From contig JAFSVJ010000031.1 of the NCBI GenBank assembly GCA_017445025.1, positions 18,973 through 82,972 on the forward strand: DNA of 64,000 bases, read 5' to 3'. This DNA is from Abditibacteriota bacterium. GTDB lineage: Bacteria > Armatimonadota > UBA5829. The notes under the pieces are model-generated. The model was not told the DNA's origin, ran no database searches, and saw only the letters and a list, made by a program, of their open reading frames with translations. A program made the translations under genes and the position numbers. Every line of letters begins with the position of its first letter. Within the stretch, counting starts at the first letter, position 1. Below are positions 8,575 through 17,926 of this stretch, piece after piece.

Positions 8575-9221
8575 TGGATATACCTATTGATATAACTAAT
8601 GCTATAATCGAGAATGAAAAAAATGTTTTAAAATGTAGAGAGTGCGGTTGTGAAAGCTTTTTTGATAGCCAAGAAACTTCATTTATTGGGGATGTAGTAA
8701 ATAATGAGATTAAAGACTTAAGCATAGAAGTTTATTTTTGTAAAAATTGTGGTATGCCTTTAGCTAAAATTAAATTAGAAAATATAGATGCTGAGAAAAT
8801 AGAGGTTTCTGAAGGCGGTAAGAAAGAAGAAGAATTCTATCCTTTCTTCCCGTATGTAGAAGAAATGGAGTTTGAAATAGATGATTATTATAAAAAATAT
8901 TATAAGGAAGCCTTAAGACTTAAAGATATTAATCCAAGGGCATGTATATGTTTATTAAGAGTTCTTGCAGAGCGTTTGCTAATTAGGGAATTTGGTGTTG
9001 AAGGAAATACTCTTGGAGATTTAATAAATGATTTTAAATCTAAATGGAAAATAAATAAAAGCTTAAGTAATACCTTGAATAATTGTATGAATTTAGGGAA
9101 CAGTGCCGCACATGGTAATTCAGAAGAAATAACTATTATAGATGTATTTTCTATGAATGAGCATATAAAAACTATATTTGAAGAAATATTAGTTAAAGAA
9201 TCGTATGAATATAAAATGTAA
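8571..9221 (+). CDS. DUF4145-like protein with N-terminal zinc ribbon (copy 1)
   Basis: A 216-residue protein overlapping the previous gene by four bases (ATGA). Two CxxC knuckles, CRECG (about residues 22-26) and CKNCG (about 57-61), form a zinc ribbon. The C-terminal 110 residues fit DUF4145: YYKEALRLKDINPRACICLLR, then a helix with LRVLAERLLIRE and NLGNSAAHGN. DUF4145 is common in restriction and other defence loci, but its biochemical role is not settled. A second protein of the same build lies at 14068 beside hsdR, so each module of the island has its own copy. A nucleic-acid or partner-sensing role is inference. Confidence 0.75.
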   Translation: MMDIPIDITNAIIENEKNVLKCRECGCESFFDSQETSFIGDVVNNEIKDLSIEVYFCKNCGMPLAKIKLENIDAEKIEVSEGGKKEEEFYPFFPYVEEMEFEIDDYYKKYYKEALRLKDINPRACICLLRVLAERLLIREFGVEGNTLGDLINDFKSKWKINKSLSNTLNNCMNLGNSAAHGNSEEITIIDVFSMNEHIKTIFEEILVKESYEYKM

Positions 9222-9247
9222 TAATATATTATTGCAAAATTTAACAC

Positions 9248-9276
9248 TTGACTTTTTTAGAAAAATATGTTATAAT
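9248..9276 (+). promoter_or_regulatory. Strong promoter of the type I restriction operon
   Basis: TTGACT (9248-9253), 17 bases, then TGTTATAAT with TATAAT at 9271-9276 (extended -10). The expected start point near 9283 falls after the ATG at 9282, which helps place the real start of the next gene at 9318. Confidence 0.8.
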
Positions 9277-9317
9277 AGAATATGACAGTAAAAACGAAAA
9301 GAGAAGAGTGCTTTTTT

Positions 9318-9896
9318 ATGAAAAAGATGAAGTTAAAGGATATTGCTTTTATTCAATCCGGTTTAGTGTTAAGTAGGAAAGAAAGTGAGAATAAGGGGAA
9401 AGTATATAAAAGATTAACATTTAGGTCTATTGGAGATGACGGATTTGATATAAATTCACTGGAAACCTTTAGGACTAATGAGGATATATCACAGTTTTTA
9501 ACGCAGGAAAATGATATTATTCTAAAGTTATTTGTTCCCTTAAGAGGAGTTTTGATAGATAAAAAGACTAAAGGTTTTGTGGTTCCTTCTCAATTATGTA
9601 TTTTGCGACCTAAAGACAATATAGATCCCGGTTTTTTACTTGGGTATATTAATAGTTTAGGTAATAGAATAGATAATTTGGTGGAAGATGTGGGTTTGTT
9701 AGGTCAAAGACTTGTAAAAGTAAAGAGTCTTAGAGAGATAGAAGTGCCAATGGTTAGCATGGAAAAACAGATATTGGTTTCAAGTATTATTAAAGAACAA
9801 AATAAATTGAATGAATTATATAGGGACCTGATAAAAGAAGAAAACTATAGATTAACAAATATTATTAATTCAGTGTTGGAGATGGGAAATGACTAA
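9318..9896 (+). CDS. Half-size HsdS specificity subunit
   Basis: A 192-residue single-domain specificity subunit: MKKMKLKDIAFIQSGLVLSR, NDIILKLFVPLRGVLID, VPSQLCILRPK, then PMVSMEKQILVSSIIKEQNKLNEL, which is the conserved helical tail of an HsdS repeat. An ATG at 9282 would lie at the transcription start, so 9318 is preferred. The gene overlaps hsdM by 8 bases. Together with the full HsdS at 12940 the operon offers two specificity options for one HsdM, a set-up known to allow alternative recognition. Its sequence differs clearly from the half-HsdS at 6702. Confidence 0.8.
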   Translation: MKKMKLKDIAFIQSGLVLSRKESENKGKVYKRLTFRSIGDDGFDINSLETFRTNEDISQFLTQENDIILKLFVPLRGVLIDKKTKGFVVPSQLCILRPKDNIDPGFLLGYINSLGNRIDNLVEDVGLLGQRLVKVKSLREIEVPMVSMEKQILVSSIIKEQNKLNELYRDLIKEENYRLTNIINSVLEMGND

Positions 9897-11451
9897 TAGA
9901 AAGGATATTGAAAGAGCTTTATTTGCAGGTGCAAATTCTTTAAGAGATACAATAGATGCAGCTAATTACAAAGATTATGTTTTACCCATAATGTTTTTGA
10001 AATATTTAAGTGATACTTATTTGGAAAATGTGGAAGAGTTATCAAAGCATTATGAAGGTGAGAGATTAGAGCGTCAGAAAAGTTATCTACCTTTTGTTAT
10101 TGCTGATGAATATTTATTTGACAGTTTGTATCAAATAAGAAATGATATTAGAATCGGTGAAAAGTTAAATCAAGCAATGAGAGGTATTGAAAACGATAAC
10201 AGCGACCAGTTATCGGGCGTTTTGAATACAGTAGATTATAATTCAGAAATGGCATTGGGGACCAAGGATCATAAGAATGCAATTCTCCGAAACCTTTTGG
10301 AAGATTTTAAGAATTTGGATTTAAGACCTTCACATATAGAAGTCACTAAGGGGGAAGTGCCGGCTGATGTTATAGGTGATGCTTATGAGTATATGATTGG
10401 GCAGTTTGCAAGTATGGCAGGAAAAAAGGCCGGTTCTTTCTATACTCCGGCAGCTGTGTCACAATTAATGGCAAATATAGTTAATGTTCAAGGCGGAGAA
10501 AGAGTTTATGACCCGACTTGCGGTTCAGGTTCATTGTTGATTAAGGCGGCAAAGAAACAGGATCTAAAAAACGTTTCAATTTATGGTCAAGAGGTAAACG
10601 GTTCTTCTGTTTCTATGGCAAAAATGAATATGTTTATTCATGGAATAAGTGATGCTCATATTGGTTGGGGAGATACTTTGGCAAATCCATTGTTTAAGGA
10701 TGGCGACGGAAATTTAATGTTGTTTAATAAGATAGTTGCCAATATGCCTTTTAGTAAAGATAAGTGGGCGGAAGGCTTTAACCCCGGTGGTGAAGTGACA
10801 GAGAATAATGATAAAAAGTTTAAGATGGAAGCCAAGTTTGATCCTTATAAAAGATTTGCTTGGGGAGTGCCACCGGCAGGTAAAGGAGATTGGGCTTTCT
10901 TGCTTCACATGATTTATTCTTTGGCAAATAAAGGTGTTATTGCCGCAGTTGCTCCTCATGGTGTTTTGTTTAGGGGTAATGCAGAGGGTAAAATAAGACA
11001 GAAGGTAGTGGAAGAGAACCTTTTGGATGCTGTTATCGGTTTGCCCGAAAACCTATTTTACGGCACTTCCATTCCTGCTTGTATATTGGTTTTTAAGAGA
11101 GGTAAGACAGATAATGATATTTTGTTTATAGACGCAAGTAAAAAAGATGAAAAGGGTAATTTAAGGTATGAAAAGGGGACTAATCAAAATCAATTAAACT
11201 CTAAGCATATTGAAGATATAATAAATGCTTATAATGAGAGAAGAGATATTGATAAATTTGCTCATGTGGCAAGTCTTGAAGAAATACAGAGCAATGATTT
11301 CAATTTGAATATACCGAGATATGTGGATACTTTTGAAGAAGAGAAATTAATTGATTTTGATGAGGTGCAAAGAAATATATCTAAATTGAAAGTGGAAATA
11401 GAGAAATCAGAAGCTCAAATGGAGAAATATTTAAAGGAGTTGGGGTTATAG
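9889..11451 (+). CDS. hsdM: Type I restriction-modification methyltransferase subunit HsdM
   Basis: A 520-residue N6-adenine methyltransferase of the type I family. The N-terminal helical domain (AANYKDYVLPIMFLKYLSD) is followed by GSFYTPAAVSQLM, the SAM motif DPTCGSGS (D208-S215) and the catalytic tetrapeptide NMPF (N285-F288). Then come GDWAFLLHMIYSL and GLPENLFYGTSIPACIL. The C-terminus is a coiled-coil-like helix. Works as M2S1 with HsdS to methylate adenines and, with HsdR, forms the nuclease. Intact catalytic motifs contrast with the dead-looking paralogue at 7267. It overlaps the half-hsdS upstream and is followed by a 12-bp perfect hairpin. Confidence 0.95.
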   Translation: MTNRKDIERALFAGANSLRDTIDAANYKDYVLPIMFLKYLSDTYLENVEELSKHYEGERLERQKSYLPFVIADEYLFDSLYQIRNDIRIGEKLNQAMRGIENDNSDQLSGVLNTVDYNSEMALGTKDHKNAILRNLLEDFKNLDLRPSHIEVTKGEVPADVIGDAYEYMIGQFASMAGKKAGSFYTPAAVSQLMANIVNVQGGERVYDPTCGSGSLLIKAAKKQDLKNVSIYGQEVNGSSVSMAKMNMFIHGISDAHIGWGDTLANPLFKDGDGNLMLFNKIVANMPFSKDKWAEGFNPGGEVTENNDKKFKMEAKFDPYKRFAWGVPPAGKGDWAFLLHMIYSLANKGVIAAVAPHGVLFRGNAEGKIRQKVVEENLLDAVIGLPENLFYGTSIPACILVFKRGKTDNDILFIDASKKDEKGNLRYEKGTNQNQLNSKHIEDIINAYNERRDIDKFAHVASLEEIQSNDFNLNIPRYVDTFEEEKLIDFDEVQRNISKLKVEIEKSEAQMEKYLKELGL

Positions 11452-11479
11452 ACCATTTTGCTGACGCCAGCAAAATGGT
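11452..11479 (+). terminator. Perfect 12-bp hairpin after hsdM
   Basis: ACCATTTTGCTG, loop ACGC, CAGCAAAATGGT, immediately after the hsdM stop. There is no clear T-run, so it may be a processing or attenuation hairpin rather than a full terminator. It separates hsdM from the inserted MBL gene. Confidence 0.55.
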
Positions 11480-11523
11480 TGATAAAGAATAATAGATAAT
11501 AGATAGGAGATTTTTATTTTTAT

Positions 11524-12435
11524 ATGAGTATAGTTAAGAGTTTTTCAGTAGGAAATGGAGATTTGTTTTATATTAATCATGATTCAGATAATTTTACTAT
11601 GATAGATTGTTGTTTAAATGATGATAAGAAAGAAGAGAAAATTAAAGAAATAGTAGATTTGGCAAAAAATAAAGGAGTTATAAGATTTATTTCTACACAT
11701 CCGGACGATGACCATATACATGGTTTAAAAGATTTGGCAAATAAATTTGGTGTTTTAAATTTTTATTGTGTTGAGAATCAAGTAAACAAGGAGAAGGATA
11801 AGGAAGATTTTAATAAATATTATGAATTAAGAGACGGAGAATATCATTACTATTTAAAAAGAGGCTGTGTAAGAAGATGGATGAATTTAAGTGATGAAGA
11901 AAGGAAAGATGCAGGAATTAATATATTATGGCCTGATACTAGTAATATAAATTTTAAGGAAGAACTTGCGGCTGCAAATGAAGGTAAAAGATTTAATAAT
12001 ATATCTCCAATAATTCAATATAGCGAAAATAATGTTTCAATATTATGGTTTGGTGATTTAGAAGCAGACTTTATGGAAAAAATAAAAGGCTGTATTACTC
12101 TGCCTAAAGTAGATATTATATTTGCACCACATCATGGTAGAAAAAGTGGCGAATTACCTAAAGAGTGGATAGAACAAATGAAACCAACTTTAATAATAAT
12201 AGGAGCCGGAGAATCAAAGGATCTATGTTATTGTTATAGTGAAGATACTAAAACTATTACTCAAAATAGTGCCGGTGATATAGTTTTGATATGTAAACAT
12301 AATAGTATTTATATTTGTGTTTCAAATGATTCATATGAAATGAGTGGTAACAATAACAATAAAATAGAATTTTATAAGGATAAAAAAAATGAATACGGGA
12401 AAATAATTTGTCGTATTATATTAAAGGGAAATTAA
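11524..12435 (+). CDS. MBL-fold metallohydrolase (ComEC-like hydrolase domain)
   Basis: A 303-residue metallo-beta-lactamase fold protein. Metal ligands are visible in order: STHPDDDHIHG (H59, D61, D63, H64), FGDLE (D178) and APHHGRKSG (H203). The SxHxDxDH form resembles the soluble domain of ComEC/Rec2 and related nuclease-like hydrolases. No signal peptide. It is followed after 3 bases by a small multi-spanning membrane protein, and the pair splits an otherwise standard hsdM-hsdS-hsdR operon. RBS AGGAGA is 11 bases upstream of the ATG. The pair could be an extra defence effector using the hsd operon's expression. That is inference; substrate unknown. Confidence 0.8.
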   Translation: MSIVKSFSVGNGDLFYINHDSDNFTMIDCCLNDDKKEEKIKEIVDLAKNKGVIRFISTHPDDDHIHGLKDLANKFGVLNFYCVENQVNKEKDKEDFNKYYELRDGEYHYYLKRGCVRRWMNLSDEERKDAGINILWPDTSNINFKEELAAANEGKRFNNISPIIQYSENNVSILWFGDLEADFMEKIKGCITLPKVDIIFAPHHGRKSGELPKEWIEQMKPTLIIIGAGESKDLCYCYSEDTKTITQNSAGDIVLICKHNSIYICVSNDSYEMSGNNNNKIEFYKDKKNEYGKIICRIILKGN

Positions 12436-12438
12436 ATA

Positions 12439-12930
12439 ATGAAAATAGAAATACCTTTTTATAATCTTATAAATATTCTTTTTGTAGGGGTTTCATTTAG
12501 TTTTATAAATATAATGATGTATCCTAAAATAATGAATTATATGAAAATTCTTAATTATAATAAAAGCTTAATAATATGGATAATATTTATATCATTAACT
12601 TATTTTATAGGAGTTATTATAAATCGTTTTGGTTCATTAATTGAAGATTTTTTAAAGAAATTTAAATTAATAAATTTTGATAATGATTATAAGAAATATC
12701 AGATAGTTTTTAAAAAATATCCTAATATGTCAACATTATCTAGAGAGTATGCTTTATCAAGAACAGGTGTAGCTATGTTTTTGGTATTATTTGTTGAAAC
12801 TTTAATAAAAATAATATTATTTAAGACAATAATGTATTTTTATTTATCTTTACTATTTTTAGTTATATTATTTGTTTTTATATTTTCTATGAGAAAGTAT
12901 TCAAATAAAATTTATGTATTAATGCAATAG
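12439..12930 (+). CDS. Small multi-spanning membrane protein of unknown function
   Basis: A 163-residue protein with four likely membrane segments: about residues 7-27, 43-63, 105-125 and 128-150, separated by a charged central loop (FLKKFKLINFDND). It starts 3 bases after the MBL gene and ends directly before hsdS, so it is part of the same transcript. I do not recognise the family. The tight pairing with an MBL hydrolase inside a restriction operon suggests that the two act together, perhaps at the inner membrane. Confidence 0.6.
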   Translation: MKIEIPFYNLINILFVGVSFSFINIMMYPKIMNYMKILNYNKSLIIWIIFISLTYFIGVIINRFGSLIEDFLKKFKLINFDNDYKKYQIVFKKYPNMSTLSREYALSRTGVAMFLVLFVETLIKIILFKTIMYFYLSLLFLVILFVFIFSMRKYSNKIYVLMQ

Positions 12931-12939
12931 GTGATTATT

Positions 12940-14058
12940 GTGAATAAAGAAATTAATAACAGAATTAATGTTACAAATAATTTAAGAATTAATTATTTAA
13001 GGGATATAGTCAATATATCTGTTGGTGGTGATGTTCCAAAAGATAATTATTCAAAAAACAGAAATGAGAAATATCAAATTCCCATATATAGTAACGGAAT
13101 AAGAGAAATGGCATTATATGGTTGGACTGATCAAATAAAAATAAATGAACCTTGTATTACAATTTCAGCGAGAGGAACGATTGGGTATTGTACATATAGA
13201 AATGAACCGTTTTATCCTATTGTAAGATTAATTTGTATAACAAAAAAAGATAAGAAAATTGATTTAAAATTTCTATTCTATTATTTAGATAATATGAATT
13301 TTATTCATACAATATCAGGTATTCCACAATTAACTATTCCAATGATAAATAAAATTAAAATTCTTGTGCCGCCGAGAGAGGAGCAAGAAAAGATTGCAAA
13401 TATTTTAGGGGAGTGTGATAGACTTATAGCACTTAAAAAAGAAAGAATAGAGGAAGAAAAGAAGCTTAAAAAATATCTTATGCAAAAGTTACTCAATCCT
13501 AACAGTGGCCTTCGCCTTCCCGGTTTCACAACCTCTTGGAAAAAAGATTTATTACAAAACTTATGTTCTATTGATACTGGGAAAAAAGATGTTAAAAATA
13601 AACAAGATAATGGCTTGTATCCCTTATTTATAAGGTCTGAAAATATAGAACGTATAAATACATATTCATATGATGGTGAAGCCATTTTGATCCCAGGTGA
13701 TGGGAAAGTAGGTGATGTTTTTCATTATTACATTGGTAAATTTGATTATCATCAAAGAGTGTATAAATTAAGTGATTTTAATAATTGTTTAGGTAAGTAT
13801 ATTTATTATTATTTGCAAACTCATTTTAAAAAAAGAGCTTTGGCACTGACTGCAAAAGCAACTGTAGATTCATTAAGAATGGAAATGCTTACAAAAATGC
13901 AGATATTAATTCCCTCTTTAGATGAGCAAGAAAGTATTGTTAATATATTATCTTCCCAAGATAATAAAATTGAACTTCTTGAAAAAGAACTTGAAGAGTG
14001 GAAAACCAAAAAGAAAAGTTTAATGCAGTTGTTATTAACCGGTATTGTCAGAGTGTGA
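12940..14058 (+). CDS. hsdS: Type I restriction-modification specificity subunit HsdS (two TRDs)
   Basis: A 372-residue full-length specificity subunit. TRD1 spans about residues 20-140, then the central conserved helix PPREEQEKIANILGE...ALKKERIEEEKKL. TRD2 spans about 190-320, then the distal helix SLDEQESIVNILSSQD...KKSLMQLLLTGI. GTG at 12940 is preferred because AGGTGA lies 5-6 bases before it; a GTG at 12931 in the same frame is the alternative. It confers DNA sequence recognition on HsdM/HsdR. Downstream follow DUF4145, hsdR and a metallopeptidase gene. Confidence 0.92.
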   Translation: MNKEINNRINVTNNLRINYLRDIVNISVGGDVPKDNYSKNRNEKYQIPIYSNGIREMALYGWTDQIKINEPCITISARGTIGYCTYRNEPFYPIVRLICITKKDKKIDLKFLFYYLDNMNFIHTISGIPQLTIPMINKIKILVPPREEQEKIANILGECDRLIALKKERIEEEKKLKKYLMQKLLNPNSGLRLPGFTTSWKKDLLQNLCSIDTGKKDVKNKQDNGLYPLFIRSENIERINTYSYDGEAILIPGDGKVGDVFHYYIGKFDYHQRVYKLSDFNNCLGKYIYYYLQTHFKKRALALTAKATVDSLRMEMLTKMQILIPSLDEQESIVNILSSQDNKIELLEKELEEWKTKKKSLMQLLLTGIVRV

Positions 14059-14067
14059 GGTAATATT

Positions 14068-14751
14068 ATGGCAAAAAAAGATCCTATGGAATGTCCACAC
14101 TGTGGAAAAGGAATTTATATAGAATTTACTGAAAATAAAATTGTTAATGGTAATAATGAAGTTGGTGATAATTATATTTTATTATTAAGTGGATTTTGTC
14201 CTTTTTGTAAAAACCCTATAGTATTAATGAAAAAAGGTGAGCTGATTGAAAACTATCAATTAGATACTTCTATTAAGGATTATTTGTGGGGACAAGAAAC
14301 GATTTATCCAAAGTTTTTATCAAAAGACAAATTAAGTGAATATATTCCAAATGATTATCAAAAAGAATATAATGATGTAAAAATAATAAAAGATATTAAT
14401 CCGAAGGCAAGTGCTTGTTTATGTAGGTATTTATTACAAAAGATTCTTCATGAAGAATTAAAAATAAACAAAGGAAATTTACATAAAGAATTAGAAGAAT
14501 TAGAAAGTATACAAAAGATTCCTTCTGAATTGTGTGAAATGCTACAAATATTACGAAAAGTCACTAATTCCGGAGCTCATCCGAATTTGGACAAAAAAAC
14601 ATGTGAAATAATCGAAACAGAACCCGGTGAAATTGAAATAATGCTTGAAATTTTAAAACAATTATTTGATTTTGTTTTTGTGAAACCTAAGATGTATGAA
14701 AAAGCAAAACTTGAGTGGAATGAAAAGTATGGAATTAAAATAGATAAATAG
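14068..14751 (+). CDS. DUF4145-like protein with N-terminal zinc ribbon (copy 2)
   Basis: A 227-residue protein starting after GAGGTAAT. Zinc knuckles CPHCGKG (residues 9-15) and CPFCKNP (about 45-51) precede a DUF4145-like part: YQKEYNDVKIIKDINPKASACLCRYLL and LRKVTNSGAHPN. Between hsdS and hsdR is a usual place for this domain in type I loci. Same build as the protein at 8571 but low sequence identity, so the duplication is old or the two came with different modules. The role is unknown; it may act as an adaptor or sensor. Confidence 0.78.
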   Translation: MAKKDPMECPHCGKGIYIEFTENKIVNGNNEVGDNYILLLSGFCPFCKNPIVLMKKGELIENYQLDTSIKDYLWGQETIYPKFLSKDKLSEYIPNDYQKEYNDVKIIKDINPKASACLCRYLLQKILHEELKINKGNLHKELEELESIQKIPSELCEMLQILRKVTNSGAHPNLDKKTCEIIETEPGEIEIMLEILKQLFDFVFVKPKMYEKAKLEWNEKYGIKIDK

Positions 14752-14761
14752 GAGGTGGAGA

Positions 14762-17700
14762 ATGCCTAATCATACCATATTAAATGAGCGTCCCGAATCG
14801 CAGGAAAGAGCATTAAAAGTTCTTGAAAAGTTAGGTTATGAGAGAGTATCTGTATCAGATTCTGATAAAAAGAGAAATGTATCTCAAAGCAAAAAGAATG
14901 TTCTTTACTATGATGAGCTTGAAAAATTCCTTTTAAAGCAAACTTACGATTATGGTAAAGGTCCCACCCGGTTCTCTTCTGCTTCAATTACCAATGCCAT
15001 AAATGCTTTAGAACCTATTGAACCCAATCTTGCCGCCAAAAATAAATCCATATATGAAACCTTATGCAAGGGGAAAAGTCTTGAAGAAATATTGCCCAAC
15101 GGAGTTCAATCTTTTGACATAAATTATATTGATTTTGATAACATAGAAAACAATACTTTTCAGGTGACTGATGAGTTTTCCGTTGAAAGAACTGCCGGCA
15201 ATACTAATGCTCGCCCGGATATTGTTATTTTGATTAATGGTATTCCTCTTGTTGTAATCGAGTGTAAAAAATCTGCTGTTGACGTCATAGAAGGAGTTCG
15301 TCAAAATATCAGAAACCAAAAAACCGATTATATTCCTCATCTTTTTCAATATTCTCAACTTGTTATTGCCATGAACCCGGATAAAGTTCTCTACGGAACT
15401 TGCGGAACCCCCGAAGAGCATTTTACTTTTTGGCATGAAGATAATACAGATAGGCTTCTCGAAAAATGCAAAGAGTGTTCTCCTGACGGCACCGTTAAAG
15501 AACAAGACAAATCTATCATTTCACTTTTAGAACCCAAAAGACTTTTAGATCTCATCGAAAACTTTATAATTTATGATAACAAGATTAAAAAAATAGCTCG
15601 ATATAAACAGTATTTTGCTGTTAAAAAGTCAATGGCTCGTATATTGGGACAAGATGGAAAAGAAACTCATAACGGTGTTATTTGGCATACTCAAGGTAGC
15701 GGTAAAACCCTCACCATGATTATGCTTGCCAAAATGATATTAAAAGAGAGTTATAAACCAACATCTCCTTTCAAAAATCCAAGATTTGTAATGGTGACAG
15801 ACAGAATCAACCTTGACAAGCAAATATCAGATAATTTCAGAAAAACATCTATGACACCCATAAAAGCTACTTCCGGAAAGAATCTTGTGACTTTATTACA
15901 AAATGATAATAATACTGTTATTACCTCTATTGTAAACAAATTTGAAGCAGCCATAAAACAAAGGTTTAAAAAAGAAGATGATAACATATTTGTATTTATA
16001 GACGAAGGACATAGAACTCAATACGGAAAGCTTAATTTCTATATGCAAAATGTGCTTCCTAATGCTGTTAAAATTGCCTTTACCGGAACTCCCTTAATTT
16101 CAAAGCCAAAAAGAAACTCAATTTTGCCCGCAAGGGATACTTTTAAGAAATTTGGTCCTTTGATTGATAGTTATACATTTACCGATGCCATTAACGATGG
16201 TGTCACCGTTCCTATAGTCTATGAGGGAAGGATCATTCCTCAAAATGTGACCAATGATGAAATTAACAAACACTTACAAATGATAACAATAGGCTTAAAT
16301 GATGAAGCTAAAAAGGACCTTGAAAAAAAATATTCTCAATATATAAGGTTGTCACAAACAGATCAAAGACTAAGGATATTGGCTTTTGATATATATGATC
16401 ATTTTATAAAATATGTAAAAAGTTTTAATTATAAAGCAATGTTAACTTGTTCTTCAAGAGCCTCTGCCGTAAAAATGTATAATCTGTTAAAAACTTTTCA
16501 AAACATAAACCCCGCTGTTGTTATAAGTGGTTCAAGTCTTAAAGAGGGAGATGATGAAGTTTTAACAAAAGAAGATGAAATTTTAATCAATAATTTCTTT
16601 AAAGACGTTGTGGACCCTCAATATAAAAATAATTATGATGATTATGAGGATATGGTGACAGAAAACTTTGTAGACCCGGAAGGAGATATTGATTTTCTTA
16701 TTGTTAAAGATAAACTTTTAACAGGATTTGACGCTCCGGTAGCACAAGTTTTATATGTAGATAAATCCTTAAAAGAACACAATCTTCTTCAAGCTATTGC
16801 AAGAGTAAATCGTGTTTTTCCGGAAAAGGCCTTTGGTTTAGTTGTTGATTACTGCGGTATATTTAAAAAGTTAAATACTGCAATGGATATGTATTCTGAC
16901 GAAAAATCAGAATTAGATATATTCAGTGAAAAAGATTTGGAAGGAGCGCTTGTATCTATCGCTGATCAAAAGAAGCAAATTGAAGAATTATATTCAAAAT
17001 TATTTAGTTTCTTTGAAGGTATTGATAAAAATGAGTCAAATCCCAATAAATGGCAAACAGCTCTTGAAGATGATCAAAAAAGAAAAGAATTTTATGATAT
17101 TTCTTCAAAATTCAATAAATATATAGATTTATTGTTTTCTTCAATAGATTTATATAATGAAATCGGAGAAAATCAAGCAAAGATTTATCAATCTGATAAT
17201 ATTTTCTTTGAGAAACTAAAGCGAAGTGTTAAATTAAGATATAATGATATTGTAGACTTTTCTAAATATGAAAGTGGTGTAAAAGCTTTAATAGATACTC
17301 ATGTTATGGCTGAAACTGCTAAAACTTTAATCGCTCCACTTGACATTTCTTGTAAAGAAAAAATGGAAGAACAACTTGAAATTCTTGGGGATAATTCTGC
17401 GGCAAAAGCTGATGCCATAAGAACAAGGCAAACAGAAATACTTGAAAGTTGTCAATATGATGATCCTTTAAAATATATTACTTTCAAAGACAGAATTAAT
17501 AACACCCTTCAAGAATATGCCAAAGAAAGAGATGCTGAAAAATACTTAATTGAAATGGAAAATATAAGAGAAGATTTTCAATTAGGTTTAAGTCAAGGTT
17601 CTTATCCTGATAATATTACTTTTGACTCTAATGCAAAATCATTCTTTGGAAGTATGTGCAGTGGATTAAAAAAGAAAAATAAGTCTTCTAAGGGATTTGA

Positions 17701-17926
17701 TAACCAAATTACAGGAAATATGGCTATTAATATTAAAAAAGTGATTGAAGATAATACTACAAAGCCTGACTGGAGAGAAAGTTCAGAAACTATTAAAAAT
17801 ATTAAGGCAAAATTAGATAATATTCTCTGTGACTATATGGATAATAATAAAGAAGCCGGGTGGGATTATGATCTGGTAGATATTATTATTGAAGAAATTT
17901 TAATGACAGCTAAAAGGATCTATTAA
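14762..17926 (+). CDS. hsdR: Type I restriction endonuclease subunit HsdR
   Basis: A 1054-residue motor and nuclease subunit starting after AGGAGGTGGAGA. The PD-(D/E)xK nuclease is at the N-terminus (D153, then E167-C-K169 in VVIECKKSA). Superfamily 2 helicase motifs follow: Walker A QGSGKT (about 311-316), DEGH (414-417), FTGTP (about 441), and the C-terminal RecA motif LLQAIARVNRVFPEK. The C-terminal helical region carries the HsdR tail (DUF3387-like). It translocates DNA and cuts when blocked. It overlaps the next gene by one base. All catalytic motifs look intact. Confidence 0.95.
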   Translation: MPNHTILNERPESQERALKVLEKLGYERVSVSDSDKKRNVSQSKKNVLYYDELEKFLLKQTYDYGKGPTRFSSASITNAINALEPIEPNLAAKNKSIYETLCKGKSLEEILPNGVQSFDINYIDFDNIENNTFQVTDEFSVERTAGNTNARPDIVILINGIPLVVIECKKSAVDVIEGVRQNIRNQKTDYIPHLFQYSQLVIAMNPDKVLYGTCGTPEEHFTFWHEDNTDRLLEKCKECSPDGTVKEQDKSIISLLEPKRLLDLIENFIIYDNKIKKIARYKQYFAVKKSMARILGQDGKETHNGVIWHTQGSGKTLTMIMLAKMILKESYKPTSPFKNPRFVMVTDRINLDKQISDNFRKTSMTPIKATSGKNLVTLLQNDNNTVITSIVNKFEAAIKQRFKKEDDNIFVFIDEGHRTQYGKLNFYMQNVLPNAVKIAFTGTPLISKPKRNSILPARDTFKKFGPLIDSYTFTDAINDGVTVPIVYEGRIIPQNVTNDEINKHLQMITIGLNDEAKKDLEKKYSQYIRLSQTDQRLRILAFDIYDHFIKYVKSFNYKAMLTCSSRASAVKMYNLLKTFQNINPAVVISGSSLKEGDDEVLTKEDEILINNFFKDVVDPQYKNNYDDYEDMVTENFVDPEGDIDFLIVKDKLLTGFDAPVAQVLYVDKSLKEHNLLQAIARVNRVFPEKAFGLVVDYCGIFKKLNTAMDMYSDEKSELDIFSEKDLEGALVSIADQKKQIEELYSKLFSFFEGIDKNESNPNKWQTALEDDQKRKEFYDISSKFNKYIDLLFSSIDLYNEIGENQAKIYQSDNIFFEKLKRSVKLRYNDIVDFSKYESGVKALIDTHVMAETAKTLIAPLDISCKEKMEEQLEILGDNSAAKADAIRTRQTEILESCQYDDPLKYITFKDRINNTLQEYAKERDAEKYLIEMENIREDFQLGLSQGSYPDNITFDSNAKSFFGSMCSGLKKKNKSSKGFDNQITGNMAINIKKVIEDNTTKPDWRESSETIKNIKAKLDNILCDYMDNNKEAGWDYDLVDIIIEEILMTAKRIY

